Origin: Enterovirga sp. | GTDB taxonomy: Bacteria; Pseudomonadota; Alphaproteobacteria; Rhizobiales; Beijerinckiaceae | Reading direction: 5' to 3' | Assembly (NCBI RefSeq): GCF_028290205.1 | Contig: NZ_JAQGKF010000009.1 | Coordinates: 1 to 64,000 of the forward strand | DNA: 64,000 bases | In this document: positions 41,403-51,252 of the stretch, piece by piece | How positions within the stretch are numbered: position 1 is the stretch's first letter | Layout of the letters: each line of letters begins with the position of its first letter | Made by a program: the position numbers and the translations under genes | Notes under the pieces: model-generated | The model's database searches: none | What the model saw: the letters and a program-made list of their open reading frames with translations, nothing else | Told to the model about the DNA's origin: nothing

Positions 41403-42212
41403 TCAGGTGCCGACCCGCAGCGGCGCGTGCAGCTTCCGCAACGCCGCGAGCGCAGACAGCGCCGTGATGCGGGCCGTCTTCGGGTTGTCCGACGGCACGT
41501 TCTCGATCCGCACCGAAAAGGTCGCCGAATCCGCCTCCACCGCGATCTCGTGGCAGTTCCGGCTGACGGTCGGATCGGCCCAGATCTCGATCGTGGTCCG
41601 ATCCGGCCCAATGCCGGCGAGCGACAGCGCGGCCGCTACGTTGACGTTGGCCGGAAAACCGAGCGCCGCCTCCCGGGCGGATCCCGAGAAGACGAGCTTC
41701 GGCTCCGATAGCCCGTCTACCGAGATGCCGTGCCGCTCGAGATGGGGCGCGCCGGCCAGCCCGCCCGGCGGCTTGCGCGTGGTCATCCGGACGGAGCGGA
41801 TCTCGCCTTCGGCCGCCGCCGTCACGGCATCGAGGCCGACCAGCGCGCCCGTCGGCAGAATGATCTGGCCGCCGTGCTCGCGCGCGAGGTCGATCAGGTG
41901 CGGGCGCGACAGGAGCGCGCCACAGCTCAGCACGAGCACGCGCCGGCCCGCCGCAAGCATGGGTCGGCAGACCTCCTCCAGGATGGCGGCCGGCGCGCAC
42001 TCGACCGCGACATCCGCGCAATCGGGGAACGAGACGAGAGGAACCACCGGCACCGAGATACCCTGTGCCCGCAACCACGCCTCGGCCTTGCCCACATCGC
42101 GGGCGGCCACGCAGCCGAGTTCCAGCCCGGGCACATCCCGGGCGGCGACGCGCCGCGCCAGGACACGTCCGATCGCGCCGAGACCCGCTATGCCGATCCG
42201 CGTGCTTCGCAT
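41403..42212 (-). CDS. nadX: L-aspartate dehydrogenase-like protein
   Basis: RIGIAGLGAIGRVLARR; VECAPAAILEE; LPTGALVGLDAVTAAAEG; FPANVNVAAALSLAGIGPDRTTIEIWADP. Confidence 0.85.
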   Translation of the reverse strand: MRSTRIGIAGLGAIGRVLARRVAARDVPGLELGCVAARDVGKAEAWLRAQGISVPVVPLVSFPDCADVAVECAPAAILEEVCRPMLAAGRRVLVLSCGALLSRPHLIDLAREHGGQIILPTGALVGLDAVTAAAEGEIRSVRMTTRKPPGGLAGAPHLERHGISVDGLSEPKLVFSGSAREAALGFPANVNVAAALSLAGIGPDRTTIEIWADPTVSRNCHEIAVEADSATFSVRIENVPSDNPKTARITALSALAALRKLHAPLRVGT

Positions 42213-42286
42213 AAATCCTGGTCCATTCTTCGCTTCCGCCGTCCGGCCGAGCAGCTCGGCTGTACGGGACAACGCATGAGGCAACA

Positions 42287-43261
42287 ATGTTGAGACGCTC
42301 GCTCGCCGGCCTCGCCTTCGCGGCCTTCGCCGCGCATGGCGCACTGGCTCAAGACTGGCCGACCCGGCCCATCACCATGGTCATCCCCTTCGCGGCCGGC
42401 GGGCCGACCGACGTGCTGGGCCGCGTCATGGCCGAGCGGATGAGCCAGACCCTCGGCCAGCAGGTGATCGTCGAGAATGTCGGCGGGGCCGGCGGCATGA
42501 CGGGCTCGCAGCGGGTGAAGACCGCCCAGCCCGACGGCTACAGCTTCCTGCTCGGCACCGTCGGCACGCACGCCCAGAACCAGACGCTCTACAAGCGGCC
42601 GCTCTATGACGCAGCCAAGGACTTCATGCCGGTGGCGCTGATCGCCGAGGTGCCGCTGATCCTGGTCACCCGAAAGGACATGCCGGCCAAGACCTTTCCG
42701 GAATTTGCCGATTACGTGAAGGCCAACCAGGCGAAGCTCAATTTCGCCTCGGCCGGCAATGGGTCGGCCGTGCATCTCGGCTGCCTGCTGCTCAACGCCG
42801 CCATGGGCGTCACGGTGCAGCACGTGCCCTATCGCGGCTCCGCCCCGGCCATGACCGACCTGCAGGGCGGCCGGGCCGATTACATGTGCGAGATCGTCTC
42901 CACGGCCCTGCCCCAAATCGAGGGCGGCGCCATCAAGGCGGTGGCGACGCTCACCAAGACGCGCTCGCCCGTTCTCCCCGACCTGCCGACCGCCGACGAG
43001 CAGGGCCTGAAGGGATTCGAGGCCTATACCTGGAACGCCTTCTTCCTGCCGAACGGCACGCCGGCCGCGGTGGCCAAGAAGCTCCAGGACGCCACCCTCG
43101 AGGCGATGGACAACCCGGCCGTGAAGAAGCGGCTGGAAGGCCTGGGCGCCACGCTCGTCTCGGCCGACCGGCGCACGCCGGACTACCTGGCGAAGTTCAT
43201 CGAATCCGAGGTCGCCAAGTGGGCCGCGCCGATCAAGGCGAGCGGCGTCACCATCGAGTAG
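42287..43261 (+). CDS. Bug-family tripartite tricarboxylate transporter substrate-binding protein
   Basis: WPTRPITMVIPFAAGGPTDVLGRVMAERMSQTLGQQVIVENVGGAGGMTG. Confidence 0.92.
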   Translation: MLRRSLAGLAFAAFAAHGALAQDWPTRPITMVIPFAAGGPTDVLGRVMAERMSQTLGQQVIVENVGGAGGMTGSQRVKTAQPDGYSFLLGTVGTHAQNQTLYKRPLYDAAKDFMPVALIAEVPLILVTRKDMPAKTFPEFADYVKANQAKLNFASAGNGSAVHLGCLLLNAAMGVTVQHVPYRGSAPAMTDLQGGRADYMCEIVSTALPQIEGGAIKAVATLTKTRSPVLPDLPTADEQGLKGFEAYTWNAFFLPNGTPAAVAKKLQDATLEAMDNPAVKKRLEGLGATLVSADRRTPDYLAKFIESEVAKWAAPIKASGVTIE

Positions 43262-43312
43262 CGGCCGCCGCCGCTGCTGGCCGCCCGGGCTCCGGCCCGC
43301 GGCGGCGCCCGA

Positions 43313-43633
43313 TCAGAAGCCTGGATGCGGCCCGGCCCGCATCCGCACATAGCCGCGGACCGGCCCGTAGGCCGTGTCCGTGCGGCTGTCGACCGACACC
43401 TGACCGCGCGTGCGAAACCCCGGCACGTCGTCTCGCGAGACCCGTCGGGCCGAGGCGGTGTAGTCGGTCGCCACGCGGCCGGAGATCCGGATGCAGGTCG
43501 AGGTGCCGGGCACCTCGACGAAGCCGGGCCCGTAGCGCGGGCAGGACCGCGCCGCGTCGGCGGGAGCCCGATCGGCAGCCCAGGCGCAGGCCGGGCTCGC
43601 GACCAGGATCAGGAGGAGTGCGGCACGGCGCAT
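43313..43633 (-). CDS. Short secreted protein matching only the N-terminal region of Rhizobiales Porin_2-type porins
   Basis: MRRAALLLILVASPACAWAADRAPADAARSCPRYGPGFVEVPGTSTCIRISGRVATDYTASARRVSRDDVPGFRTRGQVSVDSRTDTAYGPVRGYVRMRAGPHPGF-stop. Confidence 0.65.
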   Translation of the reverse strand: MRRAALLLILVASPACAWAADRAPADAARSCPRYGPGFVEVPGTSTCIRISGRVATDYTASARRVSRDDVPGFRTRGQVSVDSRTDTAYGPVRGYVRMRAGPHPGF

Positions 43634-43691
43634 GGCCGCATCGTAGCGGCCGCGCGGGAGAGCCGAAAGGGGCTGGCCGAAACGCGACCGC

Positions 43692-45068
43692 TCAGTTCCC
43701 GAGCGCGTGCAGGATGCGCGCCCAGCTCCGCGTGCCTTTGTGGAAGCTGGACAGGTCGTATTTCTCATTCGGCGAGTGCACGCGGTCGTCGTCGAGCGCG
43801 AAGCCGACCAGCAGCGTGTCGATGCCGAGCGTGGTCTTGAAGTCGGTCACGATGGGGATGGAGCCCCCGGCCCCGATCAGCACCGGCTCGCGGCCCCACT
43901 CGGCGGCGAGCGCCTGACGGGCCTTGTCAAGGGCCGGGAGATCGTAGGGGAGCCGGATCGCCCGGGAGGTGCCGAAGCGGGTGATCTCGACGGAGCAATC
44001 GGCCGGGATGCGGGCCTGCACGAAGCTCTCGAAGGCGGCCGCGATGGCCTCGGGATCCTGCTCGCCGACCAGCCGGAAGGAGATCTTGCAGGAGGCCTCG
44101 CCGGCGATGACGGTCTTGGACCCCTCCCCCGTATAGCCGCCGATGATGCCGTTCACGTCGCAGGTCGGACGCGACTGGATCTGCTCGATCAGGGTGCGGT
44201 CGGTCTCGCCGGCCGGCACGCCGAGCCCGATCTGGCCCAGGAACTCCTGCGGCGTCAGGTTCAGTGATTGCCATTGGGCCAGGATCTCGGGCGGGGTTTC
44301 CGGCACCCCGTCATAGAAGCCCGGCAGCGTGATGCGGCCGTTCTCGTCGTGCAGGTCGGCGATGATGCGGGCCAGGACCCGGATCGGGTTGCGGGCGGCA
44401 CCGCCGAAGGTCCCCGAATGGAGGTCGCGGTCCGCCGCCCTCACCTTGATCTCGCGGTAGACGAGGCCGCGCAGCGAGGTGGTGATGGCGGGCGTGCTCC
44501 GGTCCCACATGCCCGTGTCGCAGACCAGGACGACATCCGCCTTGAGCTCGTCCTTGTTGGCGGCCAGCCATTCGGGCAGCCCCTTGGAGCCGTTCTCCTC
44601 GGCGCCCTCGATCAGGACGGTGATGCCGACCGGCAGCCCGCCCTCGGTGGCCTTCCAGGCCCGGCAGGCCTCCAGGAAGGTCATCACCTGCCCCTTGTCG
44701 TCGCAGGCGCCCCGGGCCCGGATCACCTGGCGATCCCCGTCCAGCGTCGCCATGGAGGGCTCGAAGGGCGGCACCTCCCAGAGGTCGAGCGGGTCCACGG
44801 GCTGGACGTCGTAATGGCCGTAGAAGAGGACGTGCGGCGCCCCGGGCTTCGGCAGGTGGCCGACGACCACGGGATGAAACGAGGTCTCGCGCACGGAAGC
44901 CTCGAAACCCATCGCCTCGAGGTCGCCCCGGATCCACTCGGCGGCGCGCCGGCACTCGCCCGCATAGGCGGGGTCGGTCGAGATCGACGGAATGCGCAGC
45001 CAGGCGAAGAGCCGCTCGAGCGAGTTGCCGAGATCGGTGTCGATGTCGCCCAAAACCCTGTCGATCAT
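43692..45068 (-). CDS. M20-family dipeptidase
   Basis: VLFYGHYDVQPVDPLDLWEVPPFEP; ARGACDDKGQVM; IEGAEENGSKGLPEW; start ATG 45068. Confidence 0.93.
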   Translation of the reverse strand: MIDRVLGDIDTDLGNSLERLFAWLRIPSISTDPAYAGECRRAAEWIRGDLEAMGFEASVRETSFHPVVVGHLPKPGAPHVLFYGHYDVQPVDPLDLWEVPPFEPSMATLDGDRQVIRARGACDDKGQVMTFLEACRAWKATEGGLPVGITVLIEGAEENGSKGLPEWLAANKDELKADVVLVCDTGMWDRSTPAITTSLRGLVYREIKVRAADRDLHSGTFGGAARNPIRVLARIIADLHDENGRITLPGFYDGVPETPPEILAQWQSLNLTPQEFLGQIGLGVPAGETDRTLIEQIQSRPTCDVNGIIGGYTGEGSKTVIAGEASCKISFRLVGEQDPEAIAAAFESFVQARIPADCSVEITRFGTSRAIRLPYDLPALDKARQALAAEWGREPVLIGAGGSIPIVTDFKTTLGIDTLLVGFALDDDRVHSPNEKYDLSSFHKGTRSWARILHALGN

Positions 45069-45162
45069 GCTCGGCGTCCTAAGGTGGCAAGCGAGGTCTA
45101 GCGTCTCGGACGGCGCTTGCAACGGGCGCGGCCGGCCCGCGGCCTCCGTCGCGACCCGGCGC

Positions 45163-45888
45163 TCAGCGCTCGCGCCCGTCCGGCGAGAACAGGTAGCCGG
45201 CGCCCCGCACGGTCTGAATGATGGTCGGCTGGCTCGGATTGGGTTCGATCTTGCGCCGGATGCGGGTGATGCGGACGTCGATGGCCCGATCGAAGGCGTC
45301 GTCATCGCGGGCGCTCGCGAGGTCCAGCAGGCGCTCGCGCGACAGCACGCGCTGAGGATGGTCGGCGAAGGCCTTGAGGAGATTGTATTCGGACGCGGTC
45401 AGCGGATGCGTGGCCTGGTGCTCGTCGCGCAGCACGTGGGCGTCGAGATCGAGCCACTTCGTGCCGAACCGGACGGTGCGGTTCGGCGGGCGGCCGGGGG
45501 TCGTCTCGGCGGGGGCGGCGGCGCTCCGGCGCAAGACGGACCGGATGCGGGCCACGAGTTCGCGCAATTCGCAGGGCTTCGCCAGGTAATCGTCCGCACC
45601 GAGTTCGAGCCCCACCACGCGGTCGATCGGGCTCGCCGTGGCGGTCAGCATGATGACCGGGGTGGGATGGCGACGCTTCAGGTCGCGCACGATGGACAGC
45701 CCGTCCTCTTCCGGCATGTTCAGGTCGAGCACGATGAGATCGGGCCGGGTGCCCTCGATCTCCCGGCGCAGGCTCTGGCCGCCGTCGCACAGGGTCACAG
45801 CGAAGCCGTGCATCTTGAGGTAGTCGCCGACCATCTCGCGGGCGGGCGCCTCGTCATCGACCACGAAGATGCGGGGCAGCGCCGTCAT
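45163..45888 (-). CDS. OmpR-family response regulator
   Basis: IFVVDDEAPAREMV; LIVLDLNMPEEDGL; winged-helix HPLTASEYNLLKAFADHPQRVLSRERLL...TVRGAGYLF. Confidence 0.92.
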   Translation of the reverse strand: MTALPRIFVVDDEAPAREMVGDYLKMHGFAVTLCDGGQSLRREIEGTRPDLIVLDLNMPEEDGLSIVRDLKRRHPTPVIMLTATASPIDRVVGLELGADDYLAKPCELRELVARIRSVLRRSAAAPAETTPGRPPNRTVRFGTKWLDLDAHVLRDEHQATHPLTASEYNLLKAFADHPQRVLSRERLLDLASARDDDAFDRAIDVRITRIRRKIEPNPSQPTIIQTVRGAGYLFSPDGRER

Positions 45889-45889
45889 G

Positions 45890-47629
45890 TCAGCCGAGGC
45901 CTCTCGGGATCCGGATCGTGAAGGCGGCGCCGCCATCCTGGCTGGCCCCGACTGTGATCTGGCCTTTGTGGAGGTCCACGATGCGCTTCGCAATCGACAG
46001 GCCGAGCCCGGTCGAGCTCTCGCCCGCCGTCGGCTTGGCCGAGAGCCGCTGGAAACGGCCGAAGACGCGGGCCACGTCCTCCGGCAGCAATCCCGGGCCC
46101 GTGTCCTCGACCCGGATGACGGCGCTCTCGCCCTCCTCGGCCAGCACGACCCGCACCGCCCCGCCCTGCGGCGTGTACTTGATCGCGTTGGAGACCAGGT
46201 TGTCGATCGCCTCCCAGATCCGGTCGTGGTCGCAGCAGGCCGTGAGCCAATCGGGCCCGGCGATCGTGAGCTCGTGCTCCTTGCGCTCGGCGAGGGGCCG
46301 GTTGGCCTCCACCACATCGTTGGCGATCAGCATCAGGTCGAACGGGTCGCGCCGGACCGAGATGTCGAGCGCGTCGTTCATCGCGTCCGCGATCAGGCTG
46401 TCCACCATGGCCGTGAGCCGCCGCGCGGATTCGCGGACATGGCCCACCTGGGCCTGCACCGGCGCGACCGAGATGGGCTCCATGGCGAGGAGGTCGAGCA
46501 GCATCTCGGACCGGCCCATGATCACGCCCAGCGGGTTCTTGAGGTCGTGCGCGATCGTGCCGAGGATCTCGCTCTTGAACCGATTGGCGCGGCGGAGCTC
46601 GGCCGATTGCGCGGCGAGCCGGCGGTTGGCGGTCCGCAACTCGGCGGTGCGGCGCGCCACCCGCTCCTCCAAGCGCACATTCGCGTCGCCGAGCTGCTGG
46701 TAGAGAATCACATTGTCGAAGGCGACCGCGAGACGCGAGCAGAACACCTCGACCAGGGTGCGGTTGGTGTCCGACAGGTCCTTGGCAGCCTCCAGCAGCA
46801 CCACGACCTCGCGGCCGCTGCCGGTCCGCAGGTAGAGCACCGAACGTCGGTCCAGGAAATCGTGGCAGCGCCGCTCGAACGCCTGGCGGACCGCCTCCTT
46901 GAGGTCGCCGTTCAACTCCGCGCCCATCTCGCCGACGAATTGCCGGTAGCAGCCGGAGCCGGCCAGCACAGACACGTGCTCGTCACTGCGGCCGTCGTCG
47001 CGGAGCACCAGAATGCCGGCACATTCGACCTCGAGCAGCGAGGCGAGCTGGGTCAGCACGCCTTCGGCCAGGCGCTGCATCGAGTGCAGGTCGAACAGCG
47101 CGGAGGCGGCCTCGATGATGATCTCGAGCCCGCGCCGGGTCTCGACCATCCGGTGCAGCTGCTGGTAGCCGCGCAGCGCCGCCGTCAGGCTCGTGAAGAG
47201 CTTGTCGGCCGTGAGCTCGGTCTTCGCCTTGTAGTCGTTGATGTCGTAATCGACGATGACGCTGCGCTCGGGGGCCTGACCCGGCTGGCCGGTCCGCAGA
47301 ATGATCCGGACCGTGTCGTTCTTCAGGTCGTTGCGGATGTAGTCGACGAGTTCGAGCCCGGCGGCCTCGCTCTCCATCACGACGTCGAGCAGCACCACCG
47401 CCGTGTCGGGATGGGCCGCCAGCAGGTCCCGCCCCTCGCGGGCCGAATAGGCCGAGAGCAGATCGAGCTTCGAGCCGGCGAGCTGGTAGTCGTAGAGCGC
47501 GAACCGCGTGCCTTCGTGAACCGCCGGATCGTCGTCGATGATCGCGACCTTCCAGCCCGGCCCGGTCCGGGCCGGGGACGCGTCCGGCTCGTCCTCGATC
47601 AGATCGATGAAGTCGTCAGGATCCGACAT
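45890..47629 (-). CDS. Receiver-DUF3369-histidine kinase hybrid
   Basis: WKVAIIDDDPAVHEGTRFALYDYQLAGSKLDLLSAYSAREGRDLL...DTAVVLLDVVME; IAHDLKNPLG; GESSTGLGLSIAKRIV. Confidence 0.88.
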   Translation of the reverse strand: MSDPDDFIDLIEDEPDASPARTGPGWKVAIIDDDPAVHEGTRFALYDYQLAGSKLDLLSAYSAREGRDLLAAHPDTAVVLLDVVMESEAAGLELVDYIRNDLKNDTVRIILRTGQPGQAPERSVIVDYDINDYKAKTELTADKLFTSLTAALRGYQQLHRMVETRRGLEIIIEAASALFDLHSMQRLAEGVLTQLASLLEVECAGILVLRDDGRSDEHVSVLAGSGCYRQFVGEMGAELNGDLKEAVRQAFERRCHDFLDRRSVLYLRTGSGREVVVLLEAAKDLSDTNRTLVEVFCSRLAVAFDNVILYQQLGDANVRLEERVARRTAELRTANRRLAAQSAELRRANRFKSEILGTIAHDLKNPLGVIMGRSEMLLDLLAMEPISVAPVQAQVGHVRESARRLTAMVDSLIADAMNDALDISVRRDPFDLMLIANDVVEANRPLAERKEHELTIAGPDWLTACCDHDRIWEAIDNLVSNAIKYTPQGGAVRVVLAEEGESAVIRVEDTGPGLLPEDVARVFGRFQRLSAKPTAGESSTGLGLSIAKRIVDLHKGQITVGASQDGGAAFTIRIPRGLG

Positions 47630-49676
47630 GCAGCGTCTCGGCCTCGCGCGCGGCGGCGGGTGGCCCGGGCTTCTCGACCTCGCCGGGCGCGCGGAGGGGC
47701 ACCGCGAGGAGGAAGCTCGTGCCGGAGCCGGGCGCCGAGGAGAGGACGATACGGCCCCCGAGCTGCTGCGTCACCAGATTGTAGACGATGTGCAGGCCGA
47801 GCCCCGTGCCGCCCGAGCCGCGCCGGGTGGTGAAGAAGGGGTCGAAGGCGTGGCGCTGGACGTCCTCGCTCATGCCGCGCCCGTCGTCCCGGAAGACCAG
47901 CCGCACCTGGGCCGGGCCGCTGATGCGGGCCACGATCGAGATCGTGCCCTCCTGCCCGTCCGGGAAGGCGTGGTGGACCGCGTTCAGGAGCAGGTTGGTG
48001 AGGACCTGCCCGAACGGTCCCGGGAAGCTGTCCATGACGATGCCGTCCGGGATGTCGACCATGAGCTTGATCCGGGAGGAGCGAAGGATGGGCCGCAGGC
48101 TCGCCATGATCTGCATCGTGGCGGGGCCGAGGTCGAACGTGCGGCGCTCGGCATGGCTGCGGTCAACCGCGACCTGCTTGAATGACTGGATCAGTTCGGC
48201 CGCCCGCTGCAGGTTCGCGACGAGCTGCGAGGCCGCCACCCGGGTGCCCTGGATGAACTCGTCCAGCCGGGAGCGCCGGATCTGGCCGGATTGGATGTCG
48301 GCCGCGAAGGCCTCGCTCCGGTTGACCAGGGTCGAGGCGACCGTGAGGCTGATCCCCACCGGGTTGTTCACCTCGTGCGCCACCCCGGCCACGAGGCTGC
48401 CCAGCGCGGCGAGCTTCTCCGCCTCGATCAGAGTGGTCTGCATCTCGCGCATCTCGGCCAGCGTGGCCTCGGCCTTCTCCTTGGCGCTGCGCAGGTCCTC
48501 GTCGGTCTTCCGCTTAGCGATGGCGTTTTCGCGGAAGACGTCGACCGCGCGGGCCATTTCGCCGACCTCGTCCATGGCCCCGAGCCCGGCGATGCGGCGG
48601 TCGAACTCGCCCGACATGATGGCGGTCATATCGGCCCGCAACTGCCCGAGCGGGACGCTGATGCTCTGGCCGACGGCGATGCCCATCAGGGCGACCAGCG
48701 CCACGAACGCGATGGCCAGCACGGCGAGCTTCACCGCGACGTCCTCGAGCGTGCGGTCGAACCGGGTCTGGGCCGAGCGCTCCAGGTCCTGGATGCCGGC
48801 CCGCATGCCGTCGATCGCGTTCGACATGTCATTGGCGTTGCCATCGACGGCCTCGCGCAGCAGCCGGCTCTGGGCCGTGAACCAGCCCCCCAGCACGTTG
48901 ATCCCCTCCTCGAAGGTCTCGGCCTTGCCGGCCAGCTCGTCGAGGGCGCGGCGCTGGGCCGGGTCCCGGGCCAACGCGATCAGGTCCGGCGCGGCCTGCC
49001 GGATCGCCGCCGCGCCGGTCTTGGCCTCCTGGGCCGAGCCGGAGGAACCCGACAGGTAGAACGCGTTCGCGGCCAGGATCATGGCGTTGTAGGCTTCGCG
49101 CGAAGCCCCGAGCGCCGCCCAAATCTGGACGTTGGGGTCCGAACTCGCCCCCGAGATCGAACCGTACAGGTTGGCCATGTCCCGGGCCGTGTCGACGATC
49201 TTGGTCTCGTAGGCGAGCGAGATCGCCGCCCGGGTGTCGCGCAGCTCATCGAACCCGGCGAGCAGCCGTTCGGTGATGGCGGTGAGGTTCTTGGCCGGCT
49301 CGGCGATCAGCTGGTCCAGCCGGGCCTGGACCCGCAGGCGGCTGACGAGCTGCTCGCGCAGGTCGACGATGCGCTCGAGCACGGCCGGGTCGGTCTGGGC
49401 GAAGTAGCGGTGGATCAGGCTTTGCAGGCGCTCGGCATCGGCGCCGAGCGAGGACAGAAATCGCTCGGACTGGCGAACCCTGCGGAGGTCGGACCAGGAA
49501 TCCCCGAGAACCTGGGCGCCGTTCCAGATCAGCCCAAGCAGGATCAACGCCAAGGCCGAGTTCAGCACCGCGATGGCCAGGATGCGCCAGCGGATCGGCG
49601 TTCGGCGCACGGCGCCGTCGAACCCCGAGCGGTGCTCCGGGCCGGGGACGGGCGGCTGGTCGGCTCTGTCGGTCAT
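47616..49676 (-). CDS. Membrane sensor histidine kinase with helical periplasmic sensor and HAMP
   Basis: TM1 near N-terminus, long helical region, TM2, HAMP; VAGVAHEVNNPVG; RRGSGGTGLGLHIVYNLV. Confidence 0.9.
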   Translation of the reverse strand: MTDRADQPPVPGPEHRSGFDGAVRRTPIRWRILAIAVLNSALALILLGLIWNGAQVLGDSWSDLRRVRQSERFLSSLGADAERLQSLIHRYFAQTDPAVLERIVDLREQLVSRLRVQARLDQLIAEPAKNLTAITERLLAGFDELRDTRAAISLAYETKIVDTARDMANLYGSISGASSDPNVQIWAALGASREAYNAMILAANAFYLSGSSGSAQEAKTGAAAIRQAAPDLIALARDPAQRRALDELAGKAETFEEGINVLGGWFTAQSRLLREAVDGNANDMSNAIDGMRAGIQDLERSAQTRFDRTLEDVAVKLAVLAIAFVALVALMGIAVGQSISVPLGQLRADMTAIMSGEFDRRIAGLGAMDEVGEMARAVDVFRENAIAKRKTDEDLRSAKEKAEATLAEMREMQTTLIEAEKLAALGSLVAGVAHEVNNPVGISLTVASTLVNRSEAFAADIQSGQIRRSRLDEFIQGTRVAASQLVANLQRAAELIQSFKQVAVDRSHAERRTFDLGPATMQIMASLRPILRSSRIKLMVDIPDGIVMDSFPGPFGQVLTNLLLNAVHHAFPDGQEGTISIVARISGPAQVRLVFRDDGRGMSEDVQRHAFDPFFTTRRGSGGTGLGLHIVYNLVTQQLGGRIVLSSAPGSGTSFLLAVPLRAPGEVEKPGPPAAAREAETLHVGS

Positions 49677-49945
49677 GCGTGGCCGCGGCTCCCCGTCAGC
49701 CCTGCCGCGAGCCGCAATCCGTCTCGGCTGTGCTCAGGTTCGGCGACACGCTGCGCCCCTCCGCGGAGTGCCCGGGCTTCGCCCACCCGGCCGGCGACCC
49801 GTGGCCCGGCTCTTCGCCGGGGAGCCACCGCATCCCGGGAACGGGGTCTCGAGGTGGAAGAGGGTGCAGGCGTCCGGTTTCCTGCCGATGTCGAGGGGGC
49901 GGGCGATGTTTCGGAGACGTGTCGCGGGGCGCCGAGGCGAGCGCG

Positions 49946-51247
49946 TCACGTCGGCGGCTGCGGCCGGGGCCCGGCGGCCTGGAGCGAACGCGGGGCGCCC
50001 GCCGGCCGCTCTCCGGCCGGCGCGGCAGCTTTGCGGCCGAAGCTCAGCGCCTTGGGCCGCTTGGTCCGAAACTGGCCGCGCTCGGCGGCAACGAAGACGA
50101 GAGCCACGACGGCGACCGCGGCCGGCCACCACGTCTCGCCCCGATCCAGGCCCGAGAGCGTCAGCGCGAGCCCCGTGGCGAAGGCGGCGACGAGGCCCGG
50201 CAGCAAGGGGCCGAAATGCCCGGCCGCGGCCCGGATCCAGGCCCAGAGCGCGAAGGCGGCCGCCCCGACGCCGACGATGCCGAGATCGTACCACAGCACC
50301 AGCGCGGGCGTGCCGACGGGTCCGCCGGCAAGGGAATGCGTCACCCCGCGCCGAAAGCTGCCGAGGCCGTGGCCGGTGAGGAGCCGGGCGGGGTCCTGCA
50401 GGATGGCGGTGCGCCAGCCCTCCATCGCCGCCGCCCATTGTGGAAACCGGCCGGCGGCGGCCCCATGCAGGCCGAGCACCACCAGGAGGGGAGCCAGCAG
50501 CAACGCAAGGGCCAGCAGCAGGGCTGCCCCGTCCGCGCCGCGGCGCCCGAGTAGCTGCACCAGCCCGTACAGCACGGCCCCGGCCGCGAAGCTGAGCGCA
50601 GCCGCAGGTTCGGGCCCGAGCGCGGCCGCGACCGCGACGGCGGCCGCGAGACCGATCGCCTGCCCGTCGCGCCCTCGCGACCGCAGCCAGGCGATCGCCG
50701 GCCAAGCGTACAGCACGAGCACGCACACGCCGCGCTCGAGGTAGCGGTCCGCCTCGCCCTCCGGTGGCGAATCGTCGAAGGCCGCCAGGGCCGCCACGGC
50801 CAGCGCCGCCGCGGCCGCGCCGATGGGCGCGAGATAAAGGTTGGCCGACCTCATCCGGTCGGGCAGCGCCAGGTATCCGGCGAGGGCCACGGCCACCACC
50901 ATCAGCGTCGCGACCAGCCGCGAGGCGGTCGGACCCGGTGATGGCGTCCACAGCAGCGACAGCGTGGACCAGCCGGCCAGCACGGCCAGCGCCACAGTGA
51001 CCGGTGACGTGGCGAGCCGGGAAACATTGTCCCGCACCGGGCGCGCCGCGTCGTCCAGCGTGGCCGCCGTGCAGATGAGGGCAAGGCTGATCGCGGCCGC
51101 GATCACGAGCCCGGGTGCAGAGAGGAGGGCTCCGAACGGGAGCCCGAGCAGAAGGATCAGGAACCCGACGCGCCTGAGCAGCGCCGCCGAATCGCGGGCC
51201 GGATCGACCGCCGGGGGGGGAAGGCGCGCCATCGGGATCGCGAACAC
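49946..51247 (-). CDS. O-antigen ligase/polymerase family membrane protein (start may be ATG 51232)
   Basis: Approximately 10 TM segments; LLTGHGLGSFRRGVTHSLAGG...LVLWYDLGIVGVGAAAFALW. Confidence 0.7.
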   Translation of the reverse strand: MFAIPMARLPPPAVDPARDSAALLRRVGFLILLLGLPFGALLSAPGLVIAAAISLALICTAATLDDAARPVRDNVSRLATSPVTVALAVLAGWSTLSLLWTPSPGPTASRLVATLMVVAVALAGYLALPDRMRSANLYLAPIGAAAAALAVAALAAFDDSPPEGEADRYLERGVCVLVLYAWPAIAWLRSRGRDGQAIGLAAAVAVAAALGPEPAAALSFAAGAVLYGLVQLLGRRGADGAALLLALALLLAPLLVVLGLHGAAAGRFPQWAAAMEGWRTAILQDPARLLTGHGLGSFRRGVTHSLAGGPVGTPALVLWYDLGIVGVGAAAFALWAWIRAAAGHFGPLLPGLVAAFATGLALTLSGLDRGETWWPAAVAVVALVFVAAERGQFRTKRPKALSFGRKAAAPAGERPAGAPRSLQAAGPRPQPPT

Positions 51248-51252
51248 GAGAG

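Noticed and set aside
48291-50744. 817-aa plus-strand ORF opposite the histidine kinase and O-antigen ligase
   Set aside because: Low-complexity Arg/Ala/Pro-rich antisense translation; spans two unrelated opposite-strand genes.
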